From Mucilaginibacter aquaedulcis (GTDB taxonomy: Bacteria; Bacteroidota; Bacteroidia; Sphingobacteriales; Sphingobacteriaceae), in the NCBI RefSeq assembly GCF_030409325.1, contig NZ_JAUFPR010000001.1, positions 992,001-1,056,000 of the forward strand: a stretch of 64,000 bases of DNA, read 5' to 3'. A program made the translations under genes and the position numbers. Numbering within the stretch: the stretch's first letter is position 1; the number at the start of each line of letters is the position of its first letter. Shown in pieces: positions 18,061 to 26,369 of the stretch. The notes under the pieces are model-generated. The model had not been told where the DNA came from. It saw only the letters and a list, made by a program, of their open reading frames with translations, and searched no databases.

Positions 18061-18897
18061 ATGATCAGGTCGAAAAACTTTTGGGCAGGCAGTATACTGC
18101 TTGCTCTTATCCCCGTATTAGTATGGGATATCAGCTGGCATTATTTTTCGTGGCAGAAAGAGGTTTGGGAACAAATTATATACGCAACCCAAAACGTTTA
18201 TAATTATACCAGGGAACAAAAAGCCGAAATACTGGATAAGGCATTTGAAAGCAATAAGCTATTAGGCTGGCTCATGGCTGTAAAATCTGTACTGTGCTTG
18301 TTATTTCTTTTTGTGGGTGTTTACCAGTTAAGGCTTTACGCTAAAAAAGAAAAACCATCTGCTTTTAAACCAATGTTAACAGGTTTGGGCACGGTTATAC
18401 TTTTTTTAGCCGTAAAATTTTTCTGGACAGTTGAAATAAACAACACTCCCGGCGCCCAATTTTTAACAGTTAAATCGGGAAGTACTTCCTTTCAAAACAT
18501 CGTAAATGATAATTTTAAAGGGAAGGTAGTGTATGCCGATTTTTGGGGAACAACCTGCGTTTCCTGCCTTGCTGAATTTGCTAATTTTACACATCCGTTA
18601 AAGGATAAGTACAAATCAAACCATGATATTGCTTACCTGTACATTTCGCGTGGTAACAGGTATACCTGGAAACAACAGATTGAAAAATACCAGGTTAACG
18701 GTTACCACCTTTTTTTAGACGATAAGGATTATGACAACCTGTACCGGAATGCTTTAAATAATGATACCGCCGCGGTTTTTATGCCACATTATTTAATCGT
18801 GAACAAAAACGGAAAAGTGGCTGTTAAGGATGCCAAATCCCCCTCAGATCAGGATAAATTATTTGCTCAACTTAACCAGTACCTGGCCGAAAAGTAA
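18061..18897 (+). CDS. Membrane-anchored thioredoxin-like protein (TlpA-type)
   Basis: The 278 residues have three hydrophobic segments (about 7-24, 68-90, 105-125) followed by a thioredoxin fold from about 140. Its redox motif is WGTTCVSC (Cys166/Cys169), a C-x-x-C in the expected WxxxCxxC position. The partner strand ends at MPHYLIVNKNGK, with the cis-Pro context. Likely a periplasm-facing thiol-disulfide reductase. It begins 11 bp after the broken DUF1080 gene and has its own terminator. Confidence 0.85.
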   Translation: MIRSKNFWAGSILLALIPVLVWDISWHYFSWQKEVWEQIIYATQNVYNYTREQKAEILDKAFESNKLLGWLMAVKSVLCLLFLFVGVYQLRLYAKKEKPSAFKPMLTGLGTVILFLAVKFFWTVEINNTPGAQFLTVKSGSTSFQNIVNDNFKGKVVYADFWGTTCVSCLAEFANFTHPLKDKYKSNHDIAYLYISRGNRYTWKQQIEKYQVNGYHLFLDDKDYDNLYRNALNNDTAAVFMPHYLIVNKNGKVAVKDAKSPSDQDKLFAQLNQYLAEK

Positions 18898-18920
18898 ATA
18901 ATCATCTTTATAAAAAATTA

Positions 18921-18964
18921 AAACAGGAGCCGTATCAACCAAAGTTGATACGGTCTGTTTTTTT
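18921..18964 (+). terminator. Rho-independent terminator
   Basis: CCGTATCAAC and GTTGATACGG form a 10-bp stem with a CAAA loop. It is extended by AAACAG/CTGTTT and followed by a T run, 24 bp after the thioredoxin-like gene. Confidence 0.88.
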
Positions 18965-19026
18965 ATAAGCACCAGGCAGGGTGCCTATGTTTAGGTAAAG
19001 GGTATTGTGAGAGTATATGGTAAACT

Positions 19027-19308
19027 TTACTGTACCGGGTTGCTGGTAAGCGGATCAATGATGGCCTTAACCTCGGCCACTATATTGATAGGGAAATTGC
19101 CCAGTTTGGCGTGCTGACGTATCACGTCCTCGTTTTCGGCTATATGGATGCAGTAGATCTTATCATCGGTTACAAATGATTGTATCCAGTGGTAAGGTTC
19201 GCCCAGCTGGCTTACCACCGCGCAGGATGTTTTAGAAATAGCCTGCAGCTCTTCGGCAGAAAGATTACCCGCACCGGGTAGTATCCTTTCAATTATGAAT
19301 TTTTTCAT
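19027..19308 (-). CDS. DUF4242 protein (SCO4226-like), 93 aa
   Basis: Small ferredoxin-like alpha/beta protein. The order FIIERILPGAGNLSAEELQA, VVSQLGEPYHWIQSFVTDDK, IYCIHIAENEDVIRQHAK, VAEVKAIIDP matches the DUF4242 family. One member (SCO4226 of Streptomyces) is a described nickel-binding protein; metal binding here is inferred, with Cys51-x-His and His63 as possible ligands. No signal peptide, so cytoplasmic. It is the next gene after the AAA-LuxR regulator on the same strand, and a second, secreted DUF4242 protein lies on the other side of that regulator. Confidence 0.8.
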   Translation of the reverse strand: MKKFIIERILPGAGNLSAEELQAISKTSCAVVSQLGEPYHWIQSFVTDDKIYCIHIAENEDVIRQHAKLGNFPINIVAEVKAIIDPLTSNPVQ

Positions 19309-19401
19309 GCTGATGATTTTAAATGATGTGTGATCACAAATTTAATATCACCACCGCGGCATAATTACGGGGGCATTCCCTATTTAAACCTTCGCCATTC
19401 C

Positions 19402-21996
19402 CTATTTTATAATGTTAAGACTGATGGCTTCCTGAACAGCCTTTGCCCGCGAGCTAACTTCCAGCTTAAACAATATGGACGAGATATGATGATCAACCGT
19501 TTTGGCCGATATGAAAAGCCTGGCGGCTATTTCCTTGTTTTGCATTCCTTCTTTTAACAACTGTAATACATCAAGCTCGCGCTCTGTTAAACGCGCCGAG
19601 TTTGACCGGGTAGATTTTCGTTGCCCCCGCGGAATGTTCTTAATGCCGCAGCTGCGCATTTCCAGTTTCATTTTTTGATAAACAGCATCTGCTCCCAACT
19701 GCTGAACAATGATTAAGGCTCTCCTTTTTTCGGGTTCATCGCCCTCAAATAACGCGAGTGCCTGTTCATAAGGACAACCCAGTTGCTCCCACAGGTCGGC
19801 GGCCTTCATAGCAACAGAGGGATTATATACCTGGTATCCCTCATAAAACTCCCGGAGCGGAATGTGTTGTTTCCTGGCTTTTAACAGCCAAAAGGCAAAT
19901 TCATTATTTTCATAAATATTGCCCATGCGCTCAACCATGCTGATGGCAGTATCAATGGCCGCCTTTTCAATAACGATGCTGTCGGTTATCCACTCATATT
20001 CCAATAAAGCTACCAGCGCTGGTATAATGCGCTGCAGCTCCATCGTTTCAAATGCCATTGATTTAGCTTCGGCCAGCAAAGGGAATACATCGGTATCGCC
20101 CTTTCGCATTTTTATGGTGGCTAATACAACCAGGGCACCAATTTTAACAATTGGAGAGTGCATTTCGTTCTTAACCAGGCTCTCTGCCACGCGGCTGGCC
20201 TCATCCCAGTTTCCGGTTTCCAGATCTACACGGGCCTGGTGCGCCAGCATATAAGCCGACCACGAATCGAGGTTTCTTTTTTCGCAGTAACTTATACCCG
20301 CATCCATGGTTTTTTTTGCCAGCTCATAATCCTTAATTTTCACCGCGTTTGATGCCATGTTCACATATGCCCGGGCAGCGTGTTCGTGGTAGGAGTTTTT
20401 CAATGCAATATCAAGGCTTTGCTGCAACAGTTTTAGTCCTTTTTGCTCAGATGGCTTAATTTCCATTTGCACGGTACCCACATTATTTAAGGCGTGCGAA
20501 AGTATTTCGTCGTTACCCAGCTCCTGGGCCATTTCTATAGCCTGCGTACCCCAGAATATACATTCGGCCGGTTCGCCGGAAAGCATTTTTAGTTGCGACA
20601 TATTACTGAACGCCATAGCCTTGGCACTTGAGGGTTGCTGATCACTTAGTATCCCAATGGCTTCGTTACCATACTTTTCGGCCTGTTTACGGTTGCCATC
20701 AAACCACCACAGGCGCGACAGGAACCGCATGCAATTACCTATCTTTTCAGCATCATTCTTTTCTCGCCAAATGTTTAAGGCCTTGGTTTGGTAAACAATG
20801 GCTTCTTTAATCTGGTTGGTTAAATAACACTCGTAGGCATATGATTCATAAAACCCGATCAGCACATCCTTATCATGCCCTTGGTAGTATTCTATAGCCG
20901 ATAGGTATAGTTTTGATGCTTCAATATGTGCCCCAACACAAGCCGCCTTTTTGGCTGCTAGGGGCACGTAATGCACCACCATTTCATATTCATTGGCATT
21001 TTTAGCATGGTGAATAATGCGTTCGGTTTCCTGCCCGCTTTCAAAACTTTCCAGGAAAAGTTCAAGCACCCGTTTATTGAGCGAAACCCTTAAAAAAGGC
21101 GACAGGGACAATTCAATGGTTCGGCGGTATAATTCATGTTTAAAATGAATGAGTCCGTTATTAGGTATCAGTATCTTTGCCTCCAAACAGTTTTCAATGG
21201 CCTGGGCGTAACAGGGCTCCATTTTTTCAAGGTACTTAACCTCCAAACCGGTGGGCATTACCGAAAGTATTTGCCAAACCTGCTTCGTTTTATCATCAAG
21301 GCGGTTATATACTGATAGAATAGAATCTTTAATATTATCAGGCACACCAGGGCTGTAACTGGCCAGTATCTCGCTTACATAAAAAGGGTTACCGCCCGAA
21401 ATTGCATAAACATCGTCGCCGTTGTACCCCTTCTCTCCCGCCATTTTATCAACCACCTCACGCGATAAGGGAGTGAGCTGTACACGGGTAAAAGAATCGG
21501 GCGGCAGCTGCCCCAGCACGGTTCTTAAAGGATGGCGCGAATGAATTTCATCATCGCGAAAGGTAAGCAGGAACAGGCAAGGTATCTGGGTGATACGCCG
21601 GGCAAAAAACTTTATAAAATCAAGCGTAGCCTCATCGGCCCAATGTATATCTTCAAATACAATAATGGTTGTTTGCTTTTGGTTACTTACCTCATGCAAA
21701 AACCGGGTAAACAAACCAGCCCTATCGGCAACCCTGCCGCCGCGTTCAAGATCGGTACCCAGTTGCCAGGCTATATCATAAAGCGGTGCCAGCGGGCGTG
21801 GAGAGAACAAGGCATCGCAGGTGCCCTGGTATATGCTGCTGTCTTTTTTACGTTCGCGGCAAAAGGCCCTTACTAATGATGTTTTACCCATACCAGCCTC
21901 ACCGCTTATCATAATGCAATGCCCTTCGCCTTCTGCCACGTTTTCAAACTTTGCTTGCAGTAAGGCTAAAAATCCGGCCCGTTCAATCAGTTCCAT
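19402..21996 (-). CDS. Large AAA-ATPase/TPR/LuxR-type transcription regulator
   Basis: 864-residue regulator of the LAL-like architecture. N-terminal ATPase: Walker A GEAGMGKT (32-39), Walker B region IIVFEDIHWADEA (about 110). A long helical TPR-like middle runs from about 330 to 740. The C-terminal LuxR helix-turn-helix begins LTERELDVLQLLKEGMQN, with KEIAARLFISAKTVDHHISS as the recognition part. It probably senses a ligand or protein through the TPR region and activates transcription in an ATP-dependent way. Flanked by DUF4242 genes on both sides, the rightward one divergent with a 125-bp shared upstream region, so these are the likely targets. Confidence 0.9.
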   Translation of the reverse strand: MELIERAGFLALLQAKFENVAEGEGHCIMISGEAGMGKTSLVRAFCRERKKDSSIYQGTCDALFSPRPLAPLYDIAWQLGTDLERGGRVADRAGLFTRFLHEVSNQKQTTIIVFEDIHWADEATLDFIKFFARRITQIPCLFLLTFRDDEIHSRHPLRTVLGQLPPDSFTRVQLTPLSREVVDKMAGEKGYNGDDVYAISGGNPFYVSEILASYSPGVPDNIKDSILSVYNRLDDKTKQVWQILSVMPTGLEVKYLEKMEPCYAQAIENCLEAKILIPNNGLIHFKHELYRRTIELSLSPFLRVSLNKRVLELFLESFESGQETERIIHHAKNANEYEMVVHYVPLAAKKAACVGAHIEASKLYLSAIEYYQGHDKDVLIGFYESYAYECYLTNQIKEAIVYQTKALNIWREKNDAEKIGNCMRFLSRLWWFDGNRKQAEKYGNEAIGILSDQQPSSAKAMAFSNMSQLKMLSGEPAECIFWGTQAIEMAQELGNDEILSHALNNVGTVQMEIKPSEQKGLKLLQQSLDIALKNSYHEHAARAYVNMASNAVKIKDYELAKKTMDAGISYCEKRNLDSWSAYMLAHQARVDLETGNWDEASRVAESLVKNEMHSPIVKIGALVVLATIKMRKGDTDVFPLLAEAKSMAFETMELQRIIPALVALLEYEWITDSIVIEKAAIDTAISMVERMGNIYENNEFAFWLLKARKQHIPLREFYEGYQVYNPSVAMKAADLWEQLGCPYEQALALFEGDEPEKRRALIIVQQLGADAVYQKMKLEMRSCGIKNIPRGQRKSTRSNSARLTERELDVLQLLKEGMQNKEIAARLFISAKTVDHHISSILFKLEVSSRAKAVQEAISLNIIK

Positions 21997-22121
21997 GTTT
22001 GCCTTAAATAAAATGAGGAGATTTTAAGTCTAAAATAGGGAAAACTTCTTATATCCTATTGCACAATTACGGCTCTATTTGTAATGAATTATTTTATTTA
22101 TAACCTTTAAATCAATTTATT

Positions 22122-22769
22122 ATGAAAATTTCTTTTGTCCTGACGGTTACCTTTACTTCCATCCTGATCTCCTGCCATGTATACGCCCAGTCAGATGCAG
22201 CTACAGGTAACGGCTCATCTAATTCATCTAAAAAAACAACCGAAAATCTTTATATAGATGTGCATCACCTCGGAGCCGGTAAAGTAAAGTATGAGGACGT
22301 TGCCAAGGCCCATGCCAAGGACCTGGCAGTGCAGGGTAAATACGGCGTACACTTTTTAAAATATTGGGTTGATGAAGCAGCAGGCAACGTTTACTGCCTG
22401 TCATCATCGGCCGATACCGCATCCATCCGTAAAACCCATGCTGAAGCTCATGGCCTGCTGCCCGACCAAACCTACCTGGTAAAAGGCGGAGAAGAGGCGG
22501 CATTAAGATCAGGTAAAAACCTGTTTTTGGATGTACACAAGCTTGGCGCCGGAAAAGTTACCGCTAAGGATGTGGCAGCGGCTCACCAGAAAGACCTGGC
22601 TGTGCAGCAAAAGTACGGGGTTAACTTTATAAACTATTGGGTGAATGAAAAGGATGGTGTAGTGGTATGCCTTTCGCAAGCGGCAGACTCAACCGCCATT
22701 ATCAACACGCACAGGGAGGCCCATGGTTTAATTCCTGCTTATGTAGAGCAGGTTAAGGCCGGCCATTAA
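22122..22769 (+). CDS. Secreted tandem DUF4242 protein
   Basis: 215 residues: signal peptide (about 1-22, ending VYAQ) and a Ser-rich linker, then two highly similar DUF4242 units (about 41-122 and 129-212). Each has the order DVHxLGAGKV, AHxKDLAVQxKYGV, a YWV strand, CLSxxAD and THxEAHGL. His and Cys are conserved in both units, which suggests metal binding but does not prove it. The two units are close enough to imply a recent internal duplication. Divergent from the AAA-LuxR regulator and ends in a terminator, so it is a single-gene unit. Confidence 0.82.
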   Translation: MKISFVLTVTFTSILISCHVYAQSDAATGNGSSNSSKKTTENLYIDVHHLGAGKVKYEDVAKAHAKDLAVQGKYGVHFLKYWVDEAAGNVYCLSSSADTASIRKTHAEAHGLLPDQTYLVKGGEEAALRSGKNLFLDVHKLGAGKVTAKDVAAAHQKDLAVQQKYGVNFINYWVNEKDGVVVCLSQAADSTAIINTHREAHGLIPAYVEQVKAGH

Positions 22770-22785
22770 TTTGTTCAGGATAAAC

Positions 22786-22835
22786 AAATCCCCACAACCT
22801 GTAAACCCTATTTTGCAGGCAGTGGGGATTTTTTT
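22786..22835 (+). terminator. Terminator after the tandem DUF4242 gene
   Basis: AAATCCCCAC pairs with GTGGGGATT around a nested CCTG...CAGG stem and runs into seven T. It may also serve the leftward VOC gene ending at 22855. Confidence 0.85.
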
Positions 22836-22854
22836 AGATAATATTAAATACGAC

Positions 22855-23346
22855 TTACTGTTTAATGGTATTCAACAAGCCTTCGATATCCAGCCGGCGG
22901 GTAAACATGGTTAAGTTCCCGTCCTCATCTGTAGGCCATTGGTCTTTGGGCCTGTCCCAGTAAAGCTCAACACCATTTTGGTCGGGGTCATTCAGGTATA
23001 TGGCTTCAGATACGCCATGATCCGATGCCCCGGTGATCTGGTATTTGGCATCAATTAAACGCTGCAAAGCTACCGCCAGATCCTTACGTTCCGGGTATAG
23101 TATAGCTGTATGGAACAAACCGGGCGCATACTCAGGTGCAGGCGGCGCTCCCTTACTTTGCCAGGTATTTAAGCCAATATGGTGGTGGTAACCACCGGCC
23201 GATATAAACGCGGCCTGATCGCCATACATCACCATTTTTTCAAAACCCAGCAGGCCGCAGTAAAAATCAAGCGAGCGCTGCAGGTCGCTTACCTTTAAAT
23301 GCACGTGGCCAATACGGGTTTGGGCGGGTATTTTATATTCGTTCAT
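22855..23346 (-). CDS. VOC-family (glyoxalase/dioxygenase-fold) protein
   Basis: 163 residues, mainly one paired beta-alpha-beta-beta-beta unit of the vicinal oxygen chelate fold. Likely metal ligands are His18 in IGHVHLKV, His in GGYHHHIGLN and Glu in NGVELYWDRP. The sequence resembles the first domain of CatE-type catechol 2,3-dioxygenases (about 285 residues), but the second domain is missing, so activity is uncertain. Stands alone between terminator and engB, transcribed away from engB. Confidence 0.82.
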   Translation of the reverse strand: MNEYKIPAQTRIGHVHLKVSDLQRSLDFYCGLLGFEKMVMYGDQAAFISAGGYHHHIGLNTWQSKGAPPAPEYAPGLFHTAILYPERKDLAVALQRLIDAKYQITGASDHGVSEAIYLNDPDQNGVELYWDRPKDQWPTDEDGNLTMFTRRLDIEGLLNTIKQ

Positions 23347-23481
23347 TATATTACATGTTTAAACATCAAATTTAACTATAATTGCTTTCATATTTGTTTT
23401 CGCATTGTAAAACAAGTGCATGGTATGCAGGCACGTGAAAGCCTGATCTTTTTAAAGCTGTTAACGCACCACTAAAAATAC

Positions 23482-23489
23482 TACCTTTG
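23482..23489 (+). promoter_or_regulatory. Candidate -7 element of engB (near-leaderless)
   Basis: TACCTTTG matches TAnnTTTG and ends only 4 bp before the engB ATG at 23494. If used, transcription would begin at or next to the start codon. No clear -33 TTG at the usual distance. Confidence 0.4.
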
Positions 23490-23493
23490 CAGC

Positions 23494-24135
23494 ATGATTG
23501 TTAAATCGGCCGAATTTATTTGCAGTAATACCCAGATATCCAAATTGCCGCCACCGGTAAAACCGGAGTACGCTTTTATCGGGCGCTCAAACGTGGGCAA
23601 ATCGTCCCTGATCAATATGCTTACAGGAAAAAAGGGATTGGCAAAAACATCGCAAACACCAGGTAAAACGCAGCTCATCAACCATTTTTTCATTAACGAT
23701 AGCTGGTACATTGTTGATTTACCGGGTTATGGCTACGCGAGGGCTTCCAAAACAGAAAAGGCCAAATGGGATAAGTTTATCCACACCTATCTGGATAAGC
23801 GCGAAAGCCTGCAATGCGTAATGGTACTGATAGACAGCCGCCTTGAACCACAAAAGATAGATCTTGAATTTTGCAATTGGCTTGGTGAAAAAGGCTTGTC
23901 GTTTGTACTGGTATTTACCAAGGCCGATAAGCAATCAAGTGTAAAAACAGACCAAAATATAGCTAAGTTTAAAAAAGCGCTGTTGGCTACATTTGAAGAA
24001 GCGCCACACTTTTTCATTACCTCCTCAGAAACCCATGTCGGCCGCGAAGAGATACTGGCATTTATAGACGAGATCAATAAAAATTTTGTAATACCGCATT
24101 ACACATCTCCTCTTGAAAGAGAGAATGGTGGGTAG
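23494..24135 (+). CDS. engB: Ribosome biogenesis GTPase EngB (YsxC/YihA)
   Basis: Essential GTPase for late 50S subunit assembly. The 213 residues contain the G1 loop GRSNVGKSS (30-38), G3 DLPGYG (about 77), G4 FTKADK (about 148) and the G5-like TSSETHVG. Length is normal to about residue 203. The last residues SPLERENGG are encoded by a partial repeat sequence (24108-24135) that belongs to the palindrome family flanking the next gene, so the native C-terminus appears to be replaced. Confidence 0.96.
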   Translation: MIVKSAEFICSNTQISKLPPPVKPEYAFIGRSNVGKSSLINMLTGKKGLAKTSQTPGKTQLINHFFINDSWYIVDLPGYGYARASKTEKAKWDKFIHTYLDKRESLQCVMVLIDSRLEPQKIDLEFCNWLGEKGLSFVLVFTKADKQSSVKTDQNIAKFKKALLATFEEAPHFFITSSETHVGREEILAFIDEINKNFVIPHYTSPLERENGG

Positions 24136-24196
24136 CTTGCTAAGTTCCCCTCTTGAGAGGGGGGGCGCCGGAAAGTGTGGTGGCAGGGGTGTGTTA
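24108..24196. repeat. Left inverted-repeat end of the DUF559 cassette
   Basis: Contains the palindrome CCCCTCTTGAGAGGGG (24147-24162) and, further in, AGGGGTGTGTTA (24185-24196). Both occur in reverse order and orientation at 24579-24613. A weaker copy of the palindrome (CTCCTCTTGAAAGAGAG) overlaps the end of engB. Confidence 0.75.
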
Positions 24197-24217
24197 TTAA
24201 ATAGAAAGTAAATTATT

Positions 24218-24616
24218 ATGCCCCGCAAAATCATTCCTTACAATCCAAAACTAAAAGATCTGGCGCGTAAGCTAAGAAAGGATAGTACATTAGGCGAAAT
24301 ATTACTTTGGAGAGAGTTAAAAGGTAAGCAATACTTTGAATATGACTTCCATCGTCAAATGCCACTATTAAATTATATTGTAGATTTTTATTGTAGTGAG
24401 TTAAATTTGGTGATTGAGATAGATGGAAATTATCACAATCATCAAGAAAAAGTTGAGGCTGATCAGATAAGAGATGAGGAACTTGCAAAATACAACTTAA
24501 CAGTTATCCGGTTTAGTGAAACCGAGGTTAAAAAAGACATAGCGAACGTATTAAGAACAATTGAACAGCATATAGTAGAACACACCCCTTACCCCTCTCA
24601 AGAGGGGAGCATTTAA
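24218..24616 (+). CDS. DUF559 small endonuclease-like protein
   Basis: 132 residues of the DUF559 family, related to very-short-patch-repair (Vsr) and PD-(D/E)xK-type nucleases. Recognisable pieces are LARKLRKDSTLGEILLWREL, YDFHRQMPLLNYIVDFYCSE with the acidic strand LNLVIEIDGNYHN, and the late TVIRFSETEV. The acidic Asp/Glu-x-Asp core is intact. Counting 24301-24540 gives 75 G+C of 240 (31%), against 30 of 60 in a neighbouring ubiA line, a sign of transfer. The last residues (HTPYPSQEGSI) are written by the right terminal repeat. Nuclease activity is inferred. Confidence 0.85.
   Translation: MPRKIIPYNPKLKDLARKLRKDSTLGEILLWRELKGKQYFEYDFHRQMPLLNYIVDFYCSELNLVIEIDGNYHNHQEKVEADQIRDEELAKYNLTVIRFSETEVKKDIANVLRTIEQHIVEHTPYPSQEGSI
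24579..24613. repeat. Right inverted-repeat end of the DUF559 cassette
   Basis: GAACACACCCCTTACCCCTC continuing into TCAAGAGGGGAGC. Reverse-complemented it gives the same two blocks as the left end (CCCCTCTTGAGAGGGG then AGGGGTGTGTT), with a shorter spacer. It overlaps the last codons of the nuclease gene and ends 8 bp before ubiA. Confidence 0.75.
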
Positions 24617-24621
24617 TAAAC

Positions 24622-25476
24622 ATGAAAAAATATCTTTCATTAGTAACCTTTGCGCATACCATTTTTGCCATGCCGTTTGCATTTATCGGCTTCTTTTTGG
24701 CTGTTACTACTACTCAATACCGGTTCGACTGGCAAAAGCTTGTTTTGATGATATTGTGTATGATATTTGCCCGCAACTCGGCTATGGCCTTTAACCGCTA
24801 TCTTGACCGCGATATTGACGCTCAAAACCCACGCACCAAACAGCGCGATATACCCGCTGGCCGCATCAGCGCCCCGGCGGCATTAACCTTTACATTGGTT
24901 AACTGCGCATTATTTATCCTTGCTACCTGGTTTATCAATCCGCTGTGTTTTTACTTATCACCGGTGGCTTTGTTTGTGGTGATGGGCTACAGCGCTACCA
25001 AACGTTTTACGGCGCTTTGCCATCTGGTACTGGGTTTGGGCTTGTCGCTGGCTCCTATAGGTGCTTACCTGGTGGTTACCGGGGAGTTTGCCTTAACACC
25101 TTTGTTTTTCTCGTTTTCGGTTTTATGCTGGGTGAGCGGTTTTGATATTATTTACGCCCTGCAGGACGAAGATTTTGACCGCGGACTAAAGCTGCACTCC
25201 ATCCCGGCCTATATGGGTAAGGTGAACGCTTTACGGCTATCAACGTTTTTGCATGTGCTATCGGCCTTGTTTATCATGATGCCTGTGTTTTTTACGCACG
25301 TAGGCTTTTTATATTATATCGGCATCGCGTTCTTTTGCGCCATGCTTATTTACCAGCACCTGCTGGTAAAACCAAATGACCTTAGTCGCGTAAACTTTGC
25401 CTTTATGACTACCAACGGTGTTGCCAGCGTGGTATTTGCCGCTCTGTTTTTGTTAGACAGGGTATGGATACGCTAA
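24622..25476 (+). CDS. UbiA-family polyprenyltransferase
   Basis: Integral membrane aromatic prenyltransferase, 284 residues, with about nine hydrophobic segments. It has the two Asp-rich Mg-diphosphate motifs: NRYLDRDID (N58, D62, D66) and a second in LQDEDFDRGL. The closest functional classes are 4-hydroxybenzoate prenyltransferases and the MqnP type of the futalosine menaquinone route. With menG elsewhere in the window a quinone role is plausible, but no other men or mqn gene is adjacent to decide. Overlaps the next gene by 13 bp. Confidence 0.85.
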   Translation: MKKYLSLVTFAHTIFAMPFAFIGFFLAVTTTQYRFDWQKLVLMILCMIFARNSAMAFNRYLDRDIDAQNPRTKQRDIPAGRISAPAALTFTLVNCALFILATWFINPLCFYLSPVALFVVMGYSATKRFTALCHLVLGLGLSLAPIGAYLVVTGEFALTPLFFSFSVLCWVSGFDIIYALQDEDFDRGLKLHSIPAYMGKVNALRLSTFLHVLSALFIMMPVFFTHVGFLYYIGIAFFCAMLIYQHLLVKPNDLSRVNFAFMTTNGVASVVFAALFLLDRVWIR

Positions 25477-26069
25477 ACGCGCTTCAAAAATTCCGTCAGC
25501 ATGTAGAAACCTACGTTTCTTTAAATGATGCCGAGTGGGAAGTGCTGGCACCTTATCTTGAGATCATCACGCTCAAAAAGAAGAAATATTTTGCTGAACC
25601 CGGCAAGGTATGTAACTATATTGGCCTGGTTGTTAAAGGTTCGGTGCGGTATTTTCACATTAAAGACGGCGAAGAGATAACCGGCTATTTCAGCTTCGAG
25701 AATGAAATGGCCAGCTCCTACAAAAGCTTTTTAACTCGCACACCGGCCATCAACTACATACAGGCCATGGAAGATGCCGTGATCGTAAATCTCAGCTACG
25801 CGCACATGCAGCAACTGTATGCCGATGACATCATTGGTGCTAAAATGGAACGTTTTTGCAGGCTTGTGGCCGAGCATTACCTCATTTGCTATGAGGACCG
25901 GGTTACCTCATTCATCACCCAAACTCCCGAAGAACGCTACAACAAACTACTGGAAACAGGTGGCGAGGTTTTGTACCGCATCCCCCAGCATTATATCGCT
26001 AATTTCCTGGGTATTACCCCCGTTTCGCTCTCACGGATCCGCCGAAGGATCATGAAGATAAGTGCATGA
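25464..26069 (+). CDS. Crp/Fnr-family transcriptional regulator
   Basis: 201 residues: N-terminal cyclic-nucleotide-binding-like barrel (about 25-120) without the cAMP-binding arginine motif. The C-terminal helix-turn-helix has RIPQHYIANFLGITPVSLSR as the recognition region. This compact type is common in Bacteroidota and its ligand is unknown. The gene begins inside the end of ubiA (13 bp overlap), so the two are translated together; a regulatory link is not proven. Confidence 0.9.
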   Translation: MDTLNALQKFRQHVETYVSLNDAEWEVLAPYLEIITLKKKKYFAEPGKVCNYIGLVVKGSVRYFHIKDGEEITGYFSFENEMASSYKSFLTRTPAINYIQAMEDAVIVNLSYAHMQQLYADDIIGAKMERFCRLVAEHYLICYEDRVTSFITQTPEERYNKLLETGGEVLYRIPQHYIANFLGITPVSLSRIRRRIMKISA

Positions 26070-26179
26070 TGGAGAGGGAAATTCTAAAATCGAAATCCTA
26101 AAATCTAAACCCTAAAATCTAAGTTCTAAATTCTAAAAAAGTTTGCCATCCTGAGCGATAGCGAATGATCTGTTCTGCG

Positions 26180-26284
26180 TTTTGTCTGAACCACGACTAA
26201 ACAGATTAAATGATTGCTATGATTTTTTTAAACCGATTAATATCTTAAAATCCTTGAATCCGCTTAATCCTGGTTCAGACAAAA
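26180..26284. repeat. 105-bp element with perfect 14-bp terminal inverted repeats
   Basis: Begins TTTTGTCTGAACCA and ends TGGTTCAGACAAAA, a perfect 14-bp inverted pair. The interior has GATTAA/TTAATC words. Shorter relatives lie at 27364-27417, about 2748-2784 and about 38240-38262. Confidence 0.75.
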
Positions 26285-26361
26285 TCCGAAATCGAAATTC
26301 CCAAATCCGAAATCACAATAATTCTTATCTTTTGTTAACGTTTTGACTTCCAAAGCCCTCC

Positions 26362-26369
26362 TACCTTTG
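26362..26369 (+). promoter_or_regulatory. Candidate -7 element of the epimerase gene
   Basis: TACCTTTG (TAnnTTTG consensus) lies 22 bp before the ATG at 26392. A TTTTG at 26341-26345 is the only near -33 candidate, with slightly short spacing (16 bp). Confidence 0.5.
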
